A DNA stretch of 30,090 nt from Clostridium sp. 26_22 (GTDB lineage: Bacteria; Bacillota; Clostridia; TANB77; CAG-508), in NCBI GenBank assembly GCA_001916005.1, contig MNRP01000054.1:1-30090 (forward strand), in the 5' to 3' direction. The first letter of the stretch is position 1; each line of letters starts with the position of its first letter. Below the pieces are notes generated by a model. The model had not been told where the DNA came from and made no database searches. It worked only from the letters and a program-made list of their open reading frames with translations. Made by a program: the position numbers and the translations under genes. Positions 1-9,500 of this stretch are shown here, piece by piece.

Positions 1-69
1 TTCCGTTCGACTTGCATGTCTTATGTGCGCCGCCAGCGTTTATCCTGAGCCAGGATCAAACTCTCTTGT
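1..69 (-). rRNA. rrs: 16S rRNA gene, 5' end only
   Basis: The reverse complement carries the conserved bacterial 16S start: AGAGTTTGATCCTGGCTCAG, then the GGCGGCGTGC-like block (here GGCGGCGCACA) and the TGCAAGTCGA block that ends variable region V1's left flank. Only about the first 65-70 bases are present; the gene leaves the window at the left edge. The exact mature 5' end is estimated from the usual distance to the GTTTGATC box. A promoter and leader lie upstream at 70-310. Confidence 0.97.
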
Positions 70-281
70 TTTTGGTATCTATATTTTGTCTTTCGACAAT
101 TTATAAATCAAAATAATTAAGTTTTTCTCAAGCTCTTTTTGCTTCTTGCTTTTTTAATAAAAAACTTTTAAAAATTTACTGTTCGGTACTTTTATTTTGT
201 ACCGCTTTGGTTTATTCTCTAAAGGATTTTACTGTTTACTTTTCAATGTACTTTTTTGTTCCTTTGTGCGGAACGATTTTT
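70..281 (-). other. rRNA operon leader (untranslated)
   Basis: This is the stretch between the rrn promoter and the 16S start. On the transcribed strand it holds a short hairpin (GGTAC/GTACC, around 183-203) and a second TTGTC/GACAA hairpin close to the 16S start (around 89-101). It is AT-rich with no credible gene. Leaders of this kind normally take part in antitermination and RNase III processing; here that role is inferred from position. Confidence 0.6.
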
Positions 282-310
282 ATTATACTATATGTTTTTT
301 TGATTGTCAA
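282..310 (-). promoter_or_regulatory. rrn sigma-A promoter
   Basis: Minus-strand -35 TTGACA (305-310) and -10 TATAAT (282-287) are both perfect consensus with a 17-bp spacer. They point at the 16S gene, with a transcription start expected near 275. AT-rich sequence lies upstream (311-500), as expected for an UP element. Confidence 0.85.
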
Positions 311-513
311 CACCTTTTTGAAATTTTTTTAATTTTTATTTTTTTACATATAATATATATTTTTTTATCTGCTTTTCTCTCTCGAAAAGCTGTATATGAT
401 AATAACATCTTTGAAAGGTAAAGTCAATAGTTTTTTTGTATTTTTTTAAATTTTTTTGTCACTTTTTTATATTTTTCTTTTTTAGTCCTTTTTATTTTCT
501 GAATTCTACCAAC
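311..513. other. AT-rich intergenic stretch
   Basis: Between the rrn promoter and the terminator of the next gene lies about 200 bp of T-rich sequence. I see no gene, RNA or repeat in it; an UP-element role for the part next to the promoter is possible. Confidence 0.5.
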
Positions 514-559
514 AAAAAAGGAGCATTTATGGCATTTTTATTACCTTTGCTCCCCTTTT
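514..559 (-). terminator. Rho-independent terminator
   Basis: Arms 514-525 and 548-559 form a GGAGCA/TGCTCC stem extended by A/T pairs, followed on the minus strand by a run of six T. It begins directly after the stop codon of the 561-2429 gene and separates that gene from the rRNA operon. Confidence 0.8.
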
Positions 560-560
560 A

Positions 561-2429
561 TTAATTATTTTTTATTTTTAATTTTACTTTATTTACTAAT
601 CCATTGTCACCATATTCTAAAGAAACATCATATTTCTTATTTATTTTTTCAATTAATTTTTGTAATTTTTCTTTTTTATTATCATTAGTTGTATTCTGTT
701 TTATTTTTACATCTATCTCGTCTATATTTTTTATATAATCACTTGAAGACGATGTATTTCTGTCTAATTGTTCAGTGTCAACATCAGTTTCTTCACCATT
801 TTTTAATACAATATACATATCTTCAAAATTATCCGAGAATGAATTGATTAATTCATTAACATCATCTGTTGTTAAATTTTGACTGGCAAAATATTCAAAT
901 TGCGAATTAAATCTATTTTTTTCAGTTTCTGTTATATCAACATTATCAGATATGTCTATTGAATTGTTTTTTAATAGATTTAAATTTTGTAACATTTTTA
1001 CATAATTTTGTAGTGGTACACTATCATTAAATTTTTGTATCTGCGTTTGAATATTTCCTAACAATATATTTGTTATTGTTGTAGTTTTATCTTCGTCTAA
1101 GCTGCTCAATTCTACATTATTATCTTCTATATTTATTTGATTTTCAAATTTATCTACTATTTCAATATTATCATCAATTGTCAACACTGTTTTATATTTA
1201 TCATTTTTTAATGAAAGTTCTATTTGATTCTTAATATTTTCATTTTCCATTTTTTGGTTTAATTTTAATTCTACATCAGCAGTAATTTCATTATCTTCAA
1301 TTTTTTCATATTCTATTGATATATCTTCTTCATTTTCTGATGAATTTTTTTCTATTTGAATTATTTGCTCATTTTCTGTTTGACTATATTCTATGTTATC
1401 AAATTTTATTACATTATTATATAAATCTATATTTAGTTTTCCTGTATTTGTTTGTATTGTTGTTCTTGTTGTCTTTCCTTTTGATTCATATACTGTTATT
1501 TTTACTTCATCATTTCCAATATTATTGTTTTGTATATCTTCTACTTCTTTATTGATTTCTTCAATAAATTCTTCTCTTAATGATTTTTCTGAATCATAAG
1601 AACTATATTTTTCTTTTATTATATTTTCTACATTATCAATTTTTGATAGTATTATTTCATCATTTGATACTTGTTCTAATACTTTTACTATCAAATTATT
1701 GTATTGTTCTTTTGTTAATGTAATTGTATAAGCATTTGTTGTTACTGATTTATTATTTACAGTTATTATAGAATTTGCTTGTTTTGAATATTTGTCTTTT
1801 GATACATTGCTTTTTATTATATTTAAGTATGTATTTTGTAAAGTTTGTTTTTCTTCGTCAGTAAATGTAATAGCTCCTTTTATATCTACATTTGTAAGTA
1901 ATGAATCTATATTTTTCAATTCTGAATTTTCTTGTGCATTGTTGTCATTTATTTTGTCCATATCTACTGATACAAATTGTTTTATTCCATCAAGTCTTAT
2001 TCCATATACTTTGTTTTCGTTTAAGTATTCTGCTCTTATTAAATTTTCATCTTCTTTTACTATTTTTATATCTTTATAATAGTAGTTATTTTTCTTATCT
2101 GTTTGGCTACTTATTTTTAATTGAGCATCATTTACTGGATTTTTTTGATTTTCGTCACTTGTTCCTATGTTTTCTGTGTATTCTAATTTTCCTGTAAGTT
2201 CTGATGTGTATTTATTATTATCTAATACTTCTTGTATTTGGCTTGAATTGTCTGTTAATAATGTATCTGCTATATTGAAATTTTGTATAAAATATTTTGT
2301 GAATAATGTCTCATTTGTTTTAAAAGCATCTGTTTTTATGTATAAAAACGCTAATATTCCTACTATTAATATAATCATTAATGTTACTATACTTATTATT
2401 ATTGCTAATCTTTTCTTTCTTGGCATCAT
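561..2429 (-). CDS. Membrane-anchored extracytoplasmic protein of unknown function
   Basis: 622 residues. A basic start (MPRKKR) is followed by one strongly hydrophobic segment at about residues 8-30 with no clear signal peptidase site, so it is probably a type II signal anchor with the remaining 590 residues outside the cell. The outer part is rich in Asn, Glu, Lys, Ile and Thr, has no Cys-rich or catalytic motif I recognise, and alternates beta-like stretches with helical acidic stretches; long Clostridial proteins of this style are usually left as hypothetical. The start at 2429 has a GGAGGG site 7 nt upstream; a second ATG follows immediately. It has its own promoter overlapping the rlmB stop codon and its own terminator, so it is probably monocistronic. 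I do not assign a function. Confidence 0.8.
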   Translation of the reverse strand: MMPRKKRLAIIISIVTLMIILIVGILAFLYIKTDAFKTNETLFTKYFIQNFNIADTLLTDNSSQIQEVLDNNKYTSELTGKLEYTENIGTSDENQKNPVNDAQLKISSQTDKKNNYYYKDIKIVKEDENLIRAEYLNENKVYGIRLDGIKQFVSVDMDKINDNNAQENSELKNIDSLLTNVDIKGAITFTDEEKQTLQNTYLNIIKSNVSKDKYSKQANSIITVNNKSVTTNAYTITLTKEQYNNLIVKVLEQVSNDEIILSKIDNVENIIKEKYSSYDSEKSLREEFIEEINKEVEDIQNNNIGNDEVKITVYESKGKTTRTTIQTNTGKLNIDLYNNVIKFDNIEYSQTENEQIIQIEKNSSENEEDISIEYEKIEDNEITADVELKLNQKMENENIKNQIELSLKNDKYKTVLTIDDNIEIVDKFENQINIEDNNVELSSLDEDKTTTITNILLGNIQTQIQKFNDSVPLQNYVKMLQNLNLLKNNSIDISDNVDITETEKNRFNSQFEYFASQNLTTDDVNELINSFSDNFEDMYIVLKNGEETDVDTEQLDRNTSSSSDYIKNIDEIDVKIKQNTTNDNKKEKLQKLIEKINKKYDVSLEYGDNGLVNKVKLKIKNN

Positions 2430-2462
2430 TATTTTTCCCTCCTCTTTCTTATGTACATTTAC

Positions 2463-2491
2463 ATTATATATTTTTTAAAATTTTTAATCAA
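2463..2491 (-). promoter_or_regulatory. Predicted sigma-A promoter for the 561-2429 gene
   Basis: -35 TTGATT (2486-2491) and -10 TATAAT (2463-2468) with a 17-bp spacer. The -35 box overlaps the end of rlmB. Predicted by eye only. Confidence 0.55.
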
Positions 2492-3308
2492 TAGATTTTT
2501 TCAAAATTCTTTGTTTTACTGATTCATATATAATTATTCCTGATGATACTGAGGCGTTTAGTGATGTTACTTTTCCTTTCATAGGTATTTTTACTAAGAA
2601 GTCACAGTTTTTTCTAACTTTATCACTCATTCCATTTCCTTCATTTCCTATTACTATTCCCAATGGTCCTGTTAAATCTTGGTTATAATAATATTTTTCT
2701 GTGTTGATATCTGTTCCACAAATCCATAGTCCCGCTTCTTTTAATTTTTCTATGCTATCAGATATATTTGTAACTCTAGCTATTTTCATATGTTCAACTG
2801 CTCCTGCTGATACTTTATTTACTGTACTATTTACAGCAGCTGCTCTTCTTTTTGGTATTATTATTCCATGTACTCCTGCAGTTTCCGCAGTTCTTATTAT
2901 TGAACCTAGATTGTGCGGATCTTCTATTCCATCTAATATTAATACAAAAGCATCTTCATTTCTTTTATTTGCTTCTTCTAATATATCTTCTATTTCACAA
3001 TATTCAAAAGGTGGTACTATTGCAATAACACCTTGATAGTTTTGATTTTGTGCCATTTCGTCCATTTGTCTTTTGTCTTTTTCTACTAGTATTATTCCTT
3101 TTTCTTTTGCTATTGCAATTATTTTGTTTATTGATCCGTGTCTTTCTCCTTTGGCTATAAATATTTTGTTTATGTCTTTTCCACTTTCTAACAATTCTAA
3201 TACTGAATTTCTTCCTTCTACTTGGTCATCATAACTTTTTTCTTCTCTATCTTCTCTTCTTTTTACCTCTTTTTTGGGTTGTCTATTTTGATTATTTTTC
3301 TTGTTCAT
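2484..3308 (-). CDS. rlmB: 23S rRNA 2'-O-methyltransferase, TrmH/SpoU family, RlmB-like
   Basis: 274 residues, a usual length with a slightly long Lys/Arg/Glu-rich N-terminal tail. After the tail comes the SpoU substrate-binding domain (GRNSVLELL, about residues 32-105). The SPOUT catalytic domain carries all three knot motifs: motif 1 DPHNLGSIIRTAE (about 131), motif 2 IGNEGNGM (about 220) and motif 3 IPMKGKVTSLNASVS (about 241). The family methylates a 2'-hydroxyl in rRNA using S-adenosylmethionine; RlmB acts on G2251 of 23S rRNA in the P loop. Exact substrate is inferred from family resemblance. The start has AAAGGA 8 nt upstream. It lies 20 bp after lepA, so the two are probably cotranscribed, joining two ribosome-related functions. 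Confidence 0.9.
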   Translation of the reverse strand: MNKKNNQNRQPKKEVKRREDREEKSYDDQVEGRNSVLELLESGKDINKIFIAKGERHGSINKIIAIAKEKGIILVEKDKRQMDEMAQNQNYQGVIAIVPPFEYCEIEDILEEANKRNEDAFVLILDGIEDPHNLGSIIRTAETAGVHGIIIPKRRAAAVNSTVNKVSAGAVEHMKIARVTNISDSIEKLKEAGLWICGTDINTEKYYYNQDLTGPLGIVIGNEGNGMSDKVRKNCDFLVKIPMKGKVTSLNASVSSGIIIYESVKQRILKKSID

Positions 3309-3328
3309 AACATTTTCCTTTCTAATTT

Positions 3329-5140
3329 CTACTCATCATCCAATTTCAATACTGATAAAAATGCTTCTTGTGGTACTTCTACATTACCAATTTCACGCAT
3401 TTTCTTTTTACCTCTTTTTTGTTTTTCAAGTAGTTTTTTCTTTCTTGTAATATCTCCACCATAACATTTTGCAAGTACGTCTTTTCTCATTGCAGATATT
3501 GTTTCTCTTGCTATTATTTGTCCACCTATTACTGCTTGAATTGGGATTGTAAATAATTTTCTTGGTATTACTGTTTTTAATTTTTCTACCATTTTCTTTC
3601 CTCTTGTGTAGCTACTTTCTTTGTGTACTATAAATGAAAGTGCATCAACTGGTTCACCGTTTATATGAATGTCTAATTTTACTAGGTTTGATCTTCTATA
3701 TTCTTTAAATTCATAGTCGAATGATGCATATCCTTTTGTTTTTGATTTTAAATTATCAAAAAAGTCATATATTATTTCGTTTAATGGCATTTCATATATT
3801 AGTGTAACTCTGTTTTCATCTAAGTATTTCATATCTATATATATTCCACGTCTGTTTTGACATATTTCCATAATGTTTCCTACATACTCTTTTGGTGTTA
3901 ATATGTTGGCTGTTACAAATGGTTCTTCTATATATGATATTTCTTGAGGTGTTGGTAGTTCTGTTGGATTATATATTTCTTCTACTTCTCCTGTTGTTTT
4001 GTGTACTTTATAGATAACTGATGGAGCTGTTGTTATTAATCCTAAGTCAAATTCTCTGTCTAATCTTTCTTCAATTATTTCTAGATGTAATAATCCTAAA
4101 AATCCACATCTAAATCCAAAGCCTAGTGCTGCAGATGTTTCTGGTTCGTATTCTAAGGCTGCATCATTTAGTTGTAATTTTTCTAAAGCTACTTTTAAGT
4201 TTTCATATTCACTACCGTCTATTGGGTATAGTCCGCAATATACCATTGGTGTTACTTTTTTATAACCTTTTAATGGCTTGTCCGCTGGATTATCATTTAA
4301 GGTTACTGTGTCACCAACATGTATATCTGATAGACTTTTTATACTTGCCGCAATGTATCCTACTTCTCCTGCTTTTATTTCTTGTGTTGGCATATATGAA
4401 CCTGGTACAAAATATCCTACTTCTGCAACTGTATATATTTTATTAGTTGCCATTAGTTTTATTTCATCTCCAACTTTTACCTTTCCATTCATAACTCTTA
4501 CATATGCAACGGCACCTTTATAGTTATCATAATATGAATCAAATATCAAACATGTTGTTTTTGCATTTTCATCACCTTTTGGCGCTGGTAAGTCAGTTAC
4601 AATTCTTTCTAAAACTTCTTCTACATTTAATCCTGATTTTGCAGAAATACATGGTGCATCTTCTGCTGGTATTCCGATTATGTCTTCTATTTCTTTTTTT
4701 ACTTCATCAGGTCTTGCATTTGGTAAATCTATTTTATTTATTACTGGTAATATTTCAAGATTATTATCTATTGCTAAATATACATTTGCTAAGGTTTGTG
4801 CTTCAACACCTTGACTTGAGTCTACTACTAGAATTGCTCCATCACATGCAGCTAAACTTCTAGATACTTCATAATTAAAATCGACATGGCCTGGTGTGTC
4901 TATTAAGTTAAATTCGTATTCTTCACCATTTTTTGCTTTATAGATCATTCTTACTGCTTGTGATTTTATTGTAATTCCTCTTTCTTTTTCAATTTCCATG
5001 TTATCTAATACTTGACTTTCCATTTCTCTTTTAGAAAGTACACCTGTCATTTCTATCATTCTGTCTGCTAATGTTGATTTTCCATGGTCTATATGTGCTA
5101 TTATGCTAAAATTTCTAATGTGTTCTTGTCTTTTATTCAT
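3329..5140 (-). CDS. lepA: Elongation factor 4 (LepA), translational GTPase
   Basis: 603 residues from the chosen start, the normal LepA length. GTPase motifs are complete: G1 AHIDHGKST, G2 RGITIKS, G3 DTPGH, G4 NKID and G5 SAK. Domain II, the EF-G-like domains III and V, and the LepA-specific C-terminal domain ending in KxGKKKMRxIGxVxxPQEAFLxVL follow. It binds the ribosome and remodels pre- or post-translocation states, and is linked to 30S biogenesis. An in-frame ATG 13 codons upstream (5179) is rejected because AGGAGG lies 5 nt before the ATG at 5140 and the extension runs through a hairpin. Its likely promoter is at 5195-5223, and rlmB follows it. Confidence 0.97.
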   Translation of the reverse strand: MNKRQEHIRNFSIIAHIDHGKSTLADRMIEMTGVLSKREMESQVLDNMEIEKERGITIKSQAVRMIYKAKNGEEYEFNLIDTPGHVDFNYEVSRSLAACDGAILVVDSSQGVEAQTLANVYLAIDNNLEILPVINKIDLPNARPDEVKKEIEDIIGIPAEDAPCISAKSGLNVEEVLERIVTDLPAPKGDENAKTTCLIFDSYYDNYKGAVAYVRVMNGKVKVGDEIKLMATNKIYTVAEVGYFVPGSYMPTQEIKAGEVGYIAASIKSLSDIHVGDTVTLNDNPADKPLKGYKKVTPMVYCGLYPIDGSEYENLKVALEKLQLNDAALEYEPETSAALGFGFRCGFLGLLHLEIIEERLDREFDLGLITTAPSVIYKVHKTTGEVEEIYNPTELPTPQEISYIEEPFVTANILTPKEYVGNIMEICQNRRGIYIDMKYLDENRVTLIYEMPLNEIIYDFFDNLKSKTKGYASFDYEFKEYRRSNLVKLDIHINGEPVDALSFIVHKESSYTRGKKMVEKLKTVIPRKLFTIPIQAVIGGQIIARETISAMRKDVLAKCYGGDITRKKKLLEKQKRGKKKMREIGNVEVPQEAFLSVLKLDDE

Positions 5141-5151
5141 TTTTCCTCCTG

Positions 5152-5178
5152 TGTCAAAAGGGACGGGCTTTTTTGACA
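5152..5178. repeat. REP-like hairpin in the lepA leader
   Basis: Arms 5152-5159 and 5171-5178 (TGTCAAAA/TTTTGACA) are perfectly complementary around a GGGACGGGC core. It lies between the lepA promoter and its ribosome binding site. A second hairpin with a GGGACG core, in the opposite orientation, lies about 100 bp away. Confidence 0.6.
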
Positions 5179-5194
5179 TATTTTATTTTTTCCT

Positions 5195-5223
5195 ATTTTA
5201 ACATATTAACCACAAAATCACAA
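5195..5223 (-). promoter_or_regulatory. Predicted sigma-A promoter for lepA
   Basis: -35 TTGTGA (5218-5223) and -10 TAAAAT (5195-5200) with a 17-bp spacer, located upstream of the lepA hairpin and ribosome binding site. Predicted by eye. Confidence 0.5.
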
Positions 5224-5248
5224 TAGCTATTTTCTATAAAAATCAAGT

Positions 5249-5307
5249 GAATTGGAGGATGCCATTTTTTCACTATTTAATAGGGAAAAAAAGGGCGTCC
5301 CCAATTC
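5249..5307. repeat. REP-like hairpin overlapping the rhodanese 3' end
   Basis: Arms 5249-5271 and 5285-5307 are nearly complementary: GAATTGG/CCAATTC outer stem, an inner GG-A-T/C-GCC block and a run of six A/T pairs. The left part lies past the stop codon; the right part encodes the last residues of the rhodanese. GC-rich AATTGGGGACG-type palindromes like this resemble REP elements scattered in Firmicute genomes. It may also act as a terminator for the rhodanese gene. Confidence 0.55.
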
Positions 5308-5656
5308 CCTCGTAAACAGTATAAACATTTGTATAGCCTAAACGTTTTAATTTATTTTGTGCCATTTTGCTTCTTTCTCCAACAGAACAATATAATATTA
5401 TAAGTTGATTTTTATCGGGTAATATGTTTTGTAAATTTCTTCTTATGTTATATTCTGGTAAGTTTATTGCTCCATCTATATGTCCTTCTCTATATTCTTG
5501 TGGACTTCTTACATCTACTATTGTTGCTCCCATTTTTATATAATTTTCTATGTCCTCTCTTTTTATATCTAAGCTTTCATCAAAACTTCTTTTGTAGTTA
5601 TAATAATTAAAATTTTTTATCATTCTATTTACCATTTTATTAAATCTATTAAACAT
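5273..5656 (-). CDS. Single-domain rhodanese-like sulfurtransferase
   Basis: About 127 residues. A basic, aromatic N-terminal stretch (residues 1-25) could touch the membrane but is not a clear signal peptide. The rhodanese domain follows: VDVRSPQEYREGHIDGAINLP (about 47-67) and the active-site loop CSVGERS with its catalytic Cys at about 90, so it should be active. The family transfers sulfane sulfur through a Cys persulfide; the partner here is unknown. ATG at 5662 directly abuts the AAGGA site; ATG at 5656 has a 6-nt spacing and is preferred. The last codons form one arm of a REP-like hairpin, so the C-terminal GDALFFPIK may be insertion-derived. It stands alone between non-coding stretches. 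Confidence 0.88.
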   Translation of the reverse strand: MFNRFNKMVNRMIKNFNYYNYKRSFDESLDIKREDIENYIKMGATIVDVRSPQEYREGHIDGAINLPEYNIRRNLQNILPDKNQLIILYCSVGERSKMAQNKLKRLGYTNVYTVYEGIGDALFFPIK

Positions 5657-5662
5657 TTTCAT

Positions 5663-5950
5663 TCCTTCTTTCTTCGTTTAAAATTCTACACTTATTATAT
5701 AATATTAGTCTATTTTCTTTTTAGTTATGCTTTTATTACAATTATTTTAATGTTTTATTACAAATATAGATTTATTTTTTGTCATATTATGTTGTTTTGC
5801 TTGCATTTTTTCTTTTATTCGTGTTTTTTCTTTGTTTTTCTTGATAATTGTTACAATTATTTTTCTATTTCATTACAATTATGTTATCTTTGTGTTATTA
5901 TGTTACCTGTTTTGTTTACATTATTTTTTGATTAAACGTTTTATGTCTTT
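5663..5950. other. AT-rich intergenic region with TTACAATTAT repeats
   Basis: No gene is supported. The decamer TTACAATTAT occurs three times, at 5736-5745, 5851-5860 and 5873-5882. A TATAAT at about 5696-5703 on the minus strand could serve the rhodanese gene, but I see no good -35 box. A 61-residue plus-strand open frame here is all Phe, Leu, Cys and Tyr, the product of T-rich DNA, and is not called. Confidence 0.5.
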
Positions 5951-6016
5951 TGTGGAAACTGTGGATAACTCTGTGAATAACTGAAAAATGTCCTATTTTT
6001 TTTAAAGTTATTCACA
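5951..6016. promoter_or_regulatory. Cluster of DnaA-box-like 9-mers
   Basis: TGTGGATAA at 5960-5968 is an exact match to the reverse complement of the TTATCCACA consensus. TGTGAATAA at 5972-5980 and TTATTCACA at 6008-6016 are one-mismatch boxes, and TGTGGAAAC at 5951-5959 is a weaker one. Three sit head to tail on one strand and the fourth is inverted. No dnaA, dnaN or other origin gene lies near, and gene direction does not switch here, so a chromosome origin is unlikely. A DnaA-titration or regulatory site is possible. Confidence 0.45.
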
Positions 6017-6105
6017 GTAAACTCTATTTTATTATTTTTTCCAGTTATTTCCAGTTTATATATTTTGTTTTATGTGTACTTATTTTCTATTTTTAATTAA
6101 AATAA

Positions 6106-6152
6106 ACAAAAAAGCTACTTTAGCTATTTTACTAGCTTTGTAGCTTTTTTGT
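6106..6152 (-). terminator. Rho-independent terminator, possibly bidirectional
   Basis: Arms 6106-6118 and 6140-6152 form a perfect 13-bp inverted repeat with A-run and T-run flanks (AAAAAAGCTAC/GTAGCTTTTTT). A further AGCTA/TAGCT pair lies within. It stands 34 bp after the DUF1294 gene and probably ends the polC transcript. Confidence 0.8.
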
Positions 6153-6185
6153 TGTTTTTTATGATATACATAATATCATTTTTAT

Positions 6186-6479
6186 TTATGCAAAAAATGT
6201 AAAATAAATTACTCCTATTATTTCTAATATTGTTATAGTTGGTAAACCTATTGTAAAATGTAATTTTTGAGTTTTGTGTCTAAATGCATACATTCCTGAT
6301 ATTGTTCCTATTCCACCACCTAAAACTGTTATTATGAAGATTGTCTTTTCTGGAATTCTCCATTTTCCTTTTTTGGCTTTTTGTTTATCTATGTACATTA
6401 CTAAAAATCCAATTATATTTATTATTATTAAATATATTATTATATTTTGCATTGTAAATATATTTTTTATATCTGCCAT
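6186..6479 (-). CDS. DUF1294 family small membrane protein
   Basis: 97 residues from the chosen start. There are three hydrophobic segments at about residues 11-29, 46-64 and 76-95. Between them lie the DUF1294 hallmarks: D-K-QKAKKG-KWRIPE after the first segment, GGGIGTISGM in the second, and FRHKTQKLHF before the third. The family's function is unknown. A longer reading from a TTG at 6521 overlapping the polC stop adds 14 basic residues but has no ribosome binding site; ATG 6479 has AAGG/TAGGA upstream. It lies just after polC and is probably cotranscribed with it. Confidence 0.85.
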   Translation of the reverse strand: MADIKNIFTMQNIIIYLIIINIIGFLVMYIDKQKAKKGKWRIPEKTIFIITVLGGGIGTISGMYAFRHKTQKLHFTIGLPTITILEIIGVIYFTFFA

Positions 6480-6513
6480 TTTTATTTTCCTAACCTTAAT
6501 TATTTTTTTATTT

Positions 6514-9500
6514 TTAGCCAAATAAACTTAATTGATTACTTTGACTCATTCCTTCTAAACATCCAAATTGTTTTAGTAGTTCTGCACCTGATGCGCCTAT
6601 TTTAGCTCTTATTTTTAGGTCATCTATTGACATGAATTTTCCATCTTTTCTTGCATTTACAATTCCTTGTGCTGCTACTGTACCAAATCCTGGTATACTA
6701 TTTAATGGTGGTCTTAATTTATTGTCTTGTATTTTGAATTTGCTAGCTTCTGATTCGTAAATGTCAACTGGTAAAAATTCAAATCCTCTTTCATACATTT
6801 CTAATACTATTTCTAAATCATCATACATATCTAACTCTGCTTTTGTTGCTTCTTTCTTTTGGTTTTTCATTTCTATTTCTTTCATCTTGTTTTTTACTTT
6901 TTCTTTTCCAAATATCATGTATTGTGCATCAAAAGCTTTGGCTCTTATAGAATAATATGCTGCATAATATGCTAGTGGTATGTGTACTTTGAACCATGCT
7001 ATTCTAAAGGCATTTGTTACATATGCTGCTGCATGGGCTTTTGGAAACATGTATTTTATTTTTTCACATGATTTTATATACCAGTCTGGTACATCATGTT
7101 CTTTCATTAATGGTATGTATTCATCTTTCCATTTTGGTTCTTTTCCTTTTGCTACTTTTCCCTTACGTACCGCTTCCATTATTTTGAATGATTTATCTGG
7201 TGGTAATCCTTTTTTTATTAAATATATCATTATATCATCACGACAACATATTGCTTCTTGAAGTGTTACTACTCCTTGTTCGATTAAGTTTTGTGCATTT
7301 CCTAACCATACGTCTGTACCATGTGATAGTCCTGATATACGTATTAATTCATCGAAGGTTGTTGGTTTTGTGTCCAAAAGCATCCCTCTTGCGAATTTTG
7401 TTCCATATTCGGGTATTCCATATGTTCCTACTTCTGAGTGTATTTGTTCTGGTGTTACTCCTAGTGCTTCTGTTGAATTGAATATTGACATTGTTTCTTT
7501 ATCATCTAGTGGTACATCTGTTGGAGCTATTCCTGTTAAGTCTTGTAACATACGAATTACCGTTGGATCATCGTGTCCTAGTATATCTAGTTTTAATAAG
7601 TTTCCATCTATTGAGTGGTAATCAAAGTGAGTTGTTATAATGTCTGAATTTGGGTCATCTGCTGGATGCTGTACTGGTGTGAATTCATATATTTCTCTAC
7701 CTTTTGGTACAACTATAATTCCTCCAGGGTGTTGTCCTGTTGTTCTTTTTATTCCTGTGCATCCTACTGATAATCTTTGCATTTCTGCTCTATTCATTGG
7801 TATTCCTCTATCTTCGAAATATCCTCTTACATAACCATATGCTGTTTTGTCGGCTACTGTACCAACTGTTCCTGCTTTGAAGGTTGTTCCTTTTCCAAAT
7901 ATTACTTCTGTATATTTGTGTGCTTTTGCTTGGTATTCTCCAGAGAAGTTTAAGTCTATATCTGGTTCTTTGTCTCCATTAAATCCTAAGAAAGTTTCAA
8001 ATGGTATGTCCATTCCATCTTTTGTTAGTTTGTGTCCACATTTTGGACAATCTTTGTCTGGTAAGTCAAAACCGTTTCCAACACCATAGTCTTCAAATTC
8101 TGAATATTTACAATTTGGGCATCTATAATGTGGTTGAAGTGAGTTAACTTCTGTTATACCTGTCATAAATGCTGCAAGTGATGAACCAACTGAACCTCTG
8201 GAACCAACTATGTATCCATCTTCATTTGATTTCCATACTAGTTTTTGAGCAATTATATACATAACTGAATATCCATTACTTATGATTGAATCTAGCTCTT
8301 TGTCTAGTCTATCTTGTACTATTTTGGGTAGTGGATCTCCATATAATTCATGTGCTTTTTGGTATGCAATATTTTTTATATCTTCCTCGCATCCTGGAAT
8401 GTGTGGAGGACATTTTTCTGGAGATATTGGACTTATTTGTTCACACATATCTGATATTTTATTTGTATTTGTTACTACTACCTCATATGCTTTTTCTTCT
8501 CCAAGATATTCAAATTCTTTTAGCATTTCCTCTGTTGTTCTTAAATATAATGGTGCTTGATTATCTGCATCATCGTATTTTTGACCCGCTTCTAGAATTC
8601 TTCTATATATTTCATCTTGTGGGTCCATAAAGTGAACATCACATGTTGCAACTACTGGTTTATTTAATTTTTCTCCTAATGCAACTATTTTTCTATTTAT
8701 ATCTCTTAAATCTTCCTCATCTCTCATTATTCCATTTCTTATTAAGAATTGGTTATTTCCTATTGGTTGAATTTCTAGATAGTCATAGTCTTGTGCTATT
8801 TCTTCTACTTCTTCATCTGGTCTACCTTGTTCTATTGCTTGATATAATTCTCCTGCTTCACATGCACTTCCTAATATCAATCCTTCTGAATATTTTTTAT
8901 ATAAACTTTTTAATATTCTTGGTTTTCTATAAAAATAATCCAAATGTGAAAATGATACTAGTTTATACAAATTTTTTAATCCTACATAATTTTTTGCTAA
9001 AATTATAGCATGATATGTTTTTAATTTTTTATATTCTTCTGCTTTAGCTGCTGGGTCTGCTGCAACTTCATCTATGTCTTCTAATTTTTTAGCTCCTTTT
9101 TCTTTTAACATATCTATCATTACATTAAATACTTTTACAGTTGTATCAACATCATCTAAAGCTCTATGTGCTACTTCTACTTTTATTCCTAAATTTTCAG
9201 CTATTTTTCCTAATTTATATTTTTTATAATCTGGGAATAGGTCTTTTGCTAAACTTAAGGTATCTAAATATGAGTAGTCAAAGTCATAACCTAATCTTTT
9301 TGCATTTTGTTTTAAAAATCCTACGTCAAAATTTGCATTGTGTGCTACTATTACTGTGTTTTCTTGGTCTCCTAAAAATTCTAACATTTTTGGAAATACT
9401 TGTTCTATTGTTTCTGCATCTTTTACCATTTCATCTGTTATATTTGTAACTTCTGTTACTCTTTCTGGTATATGTCTTTCTGGATTTACAAAACAACTGA

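Noticed and set aside
5750..5935. 61-codon plus-strand open frame in the rhodanese-DUF1294 gap
   Set aside because: Composition is almost only Phe, Tyr, Cys and Leu from T-rich DNA and no ribosome binding site precedes it.
5951..6016. DnaA-box cluster as the chromosome origin
   Set aside because: No dnaA, dnaN or recF nearby, and all genes on both sides are transcribed in the same direction, so there is no sign of diverging replichores.
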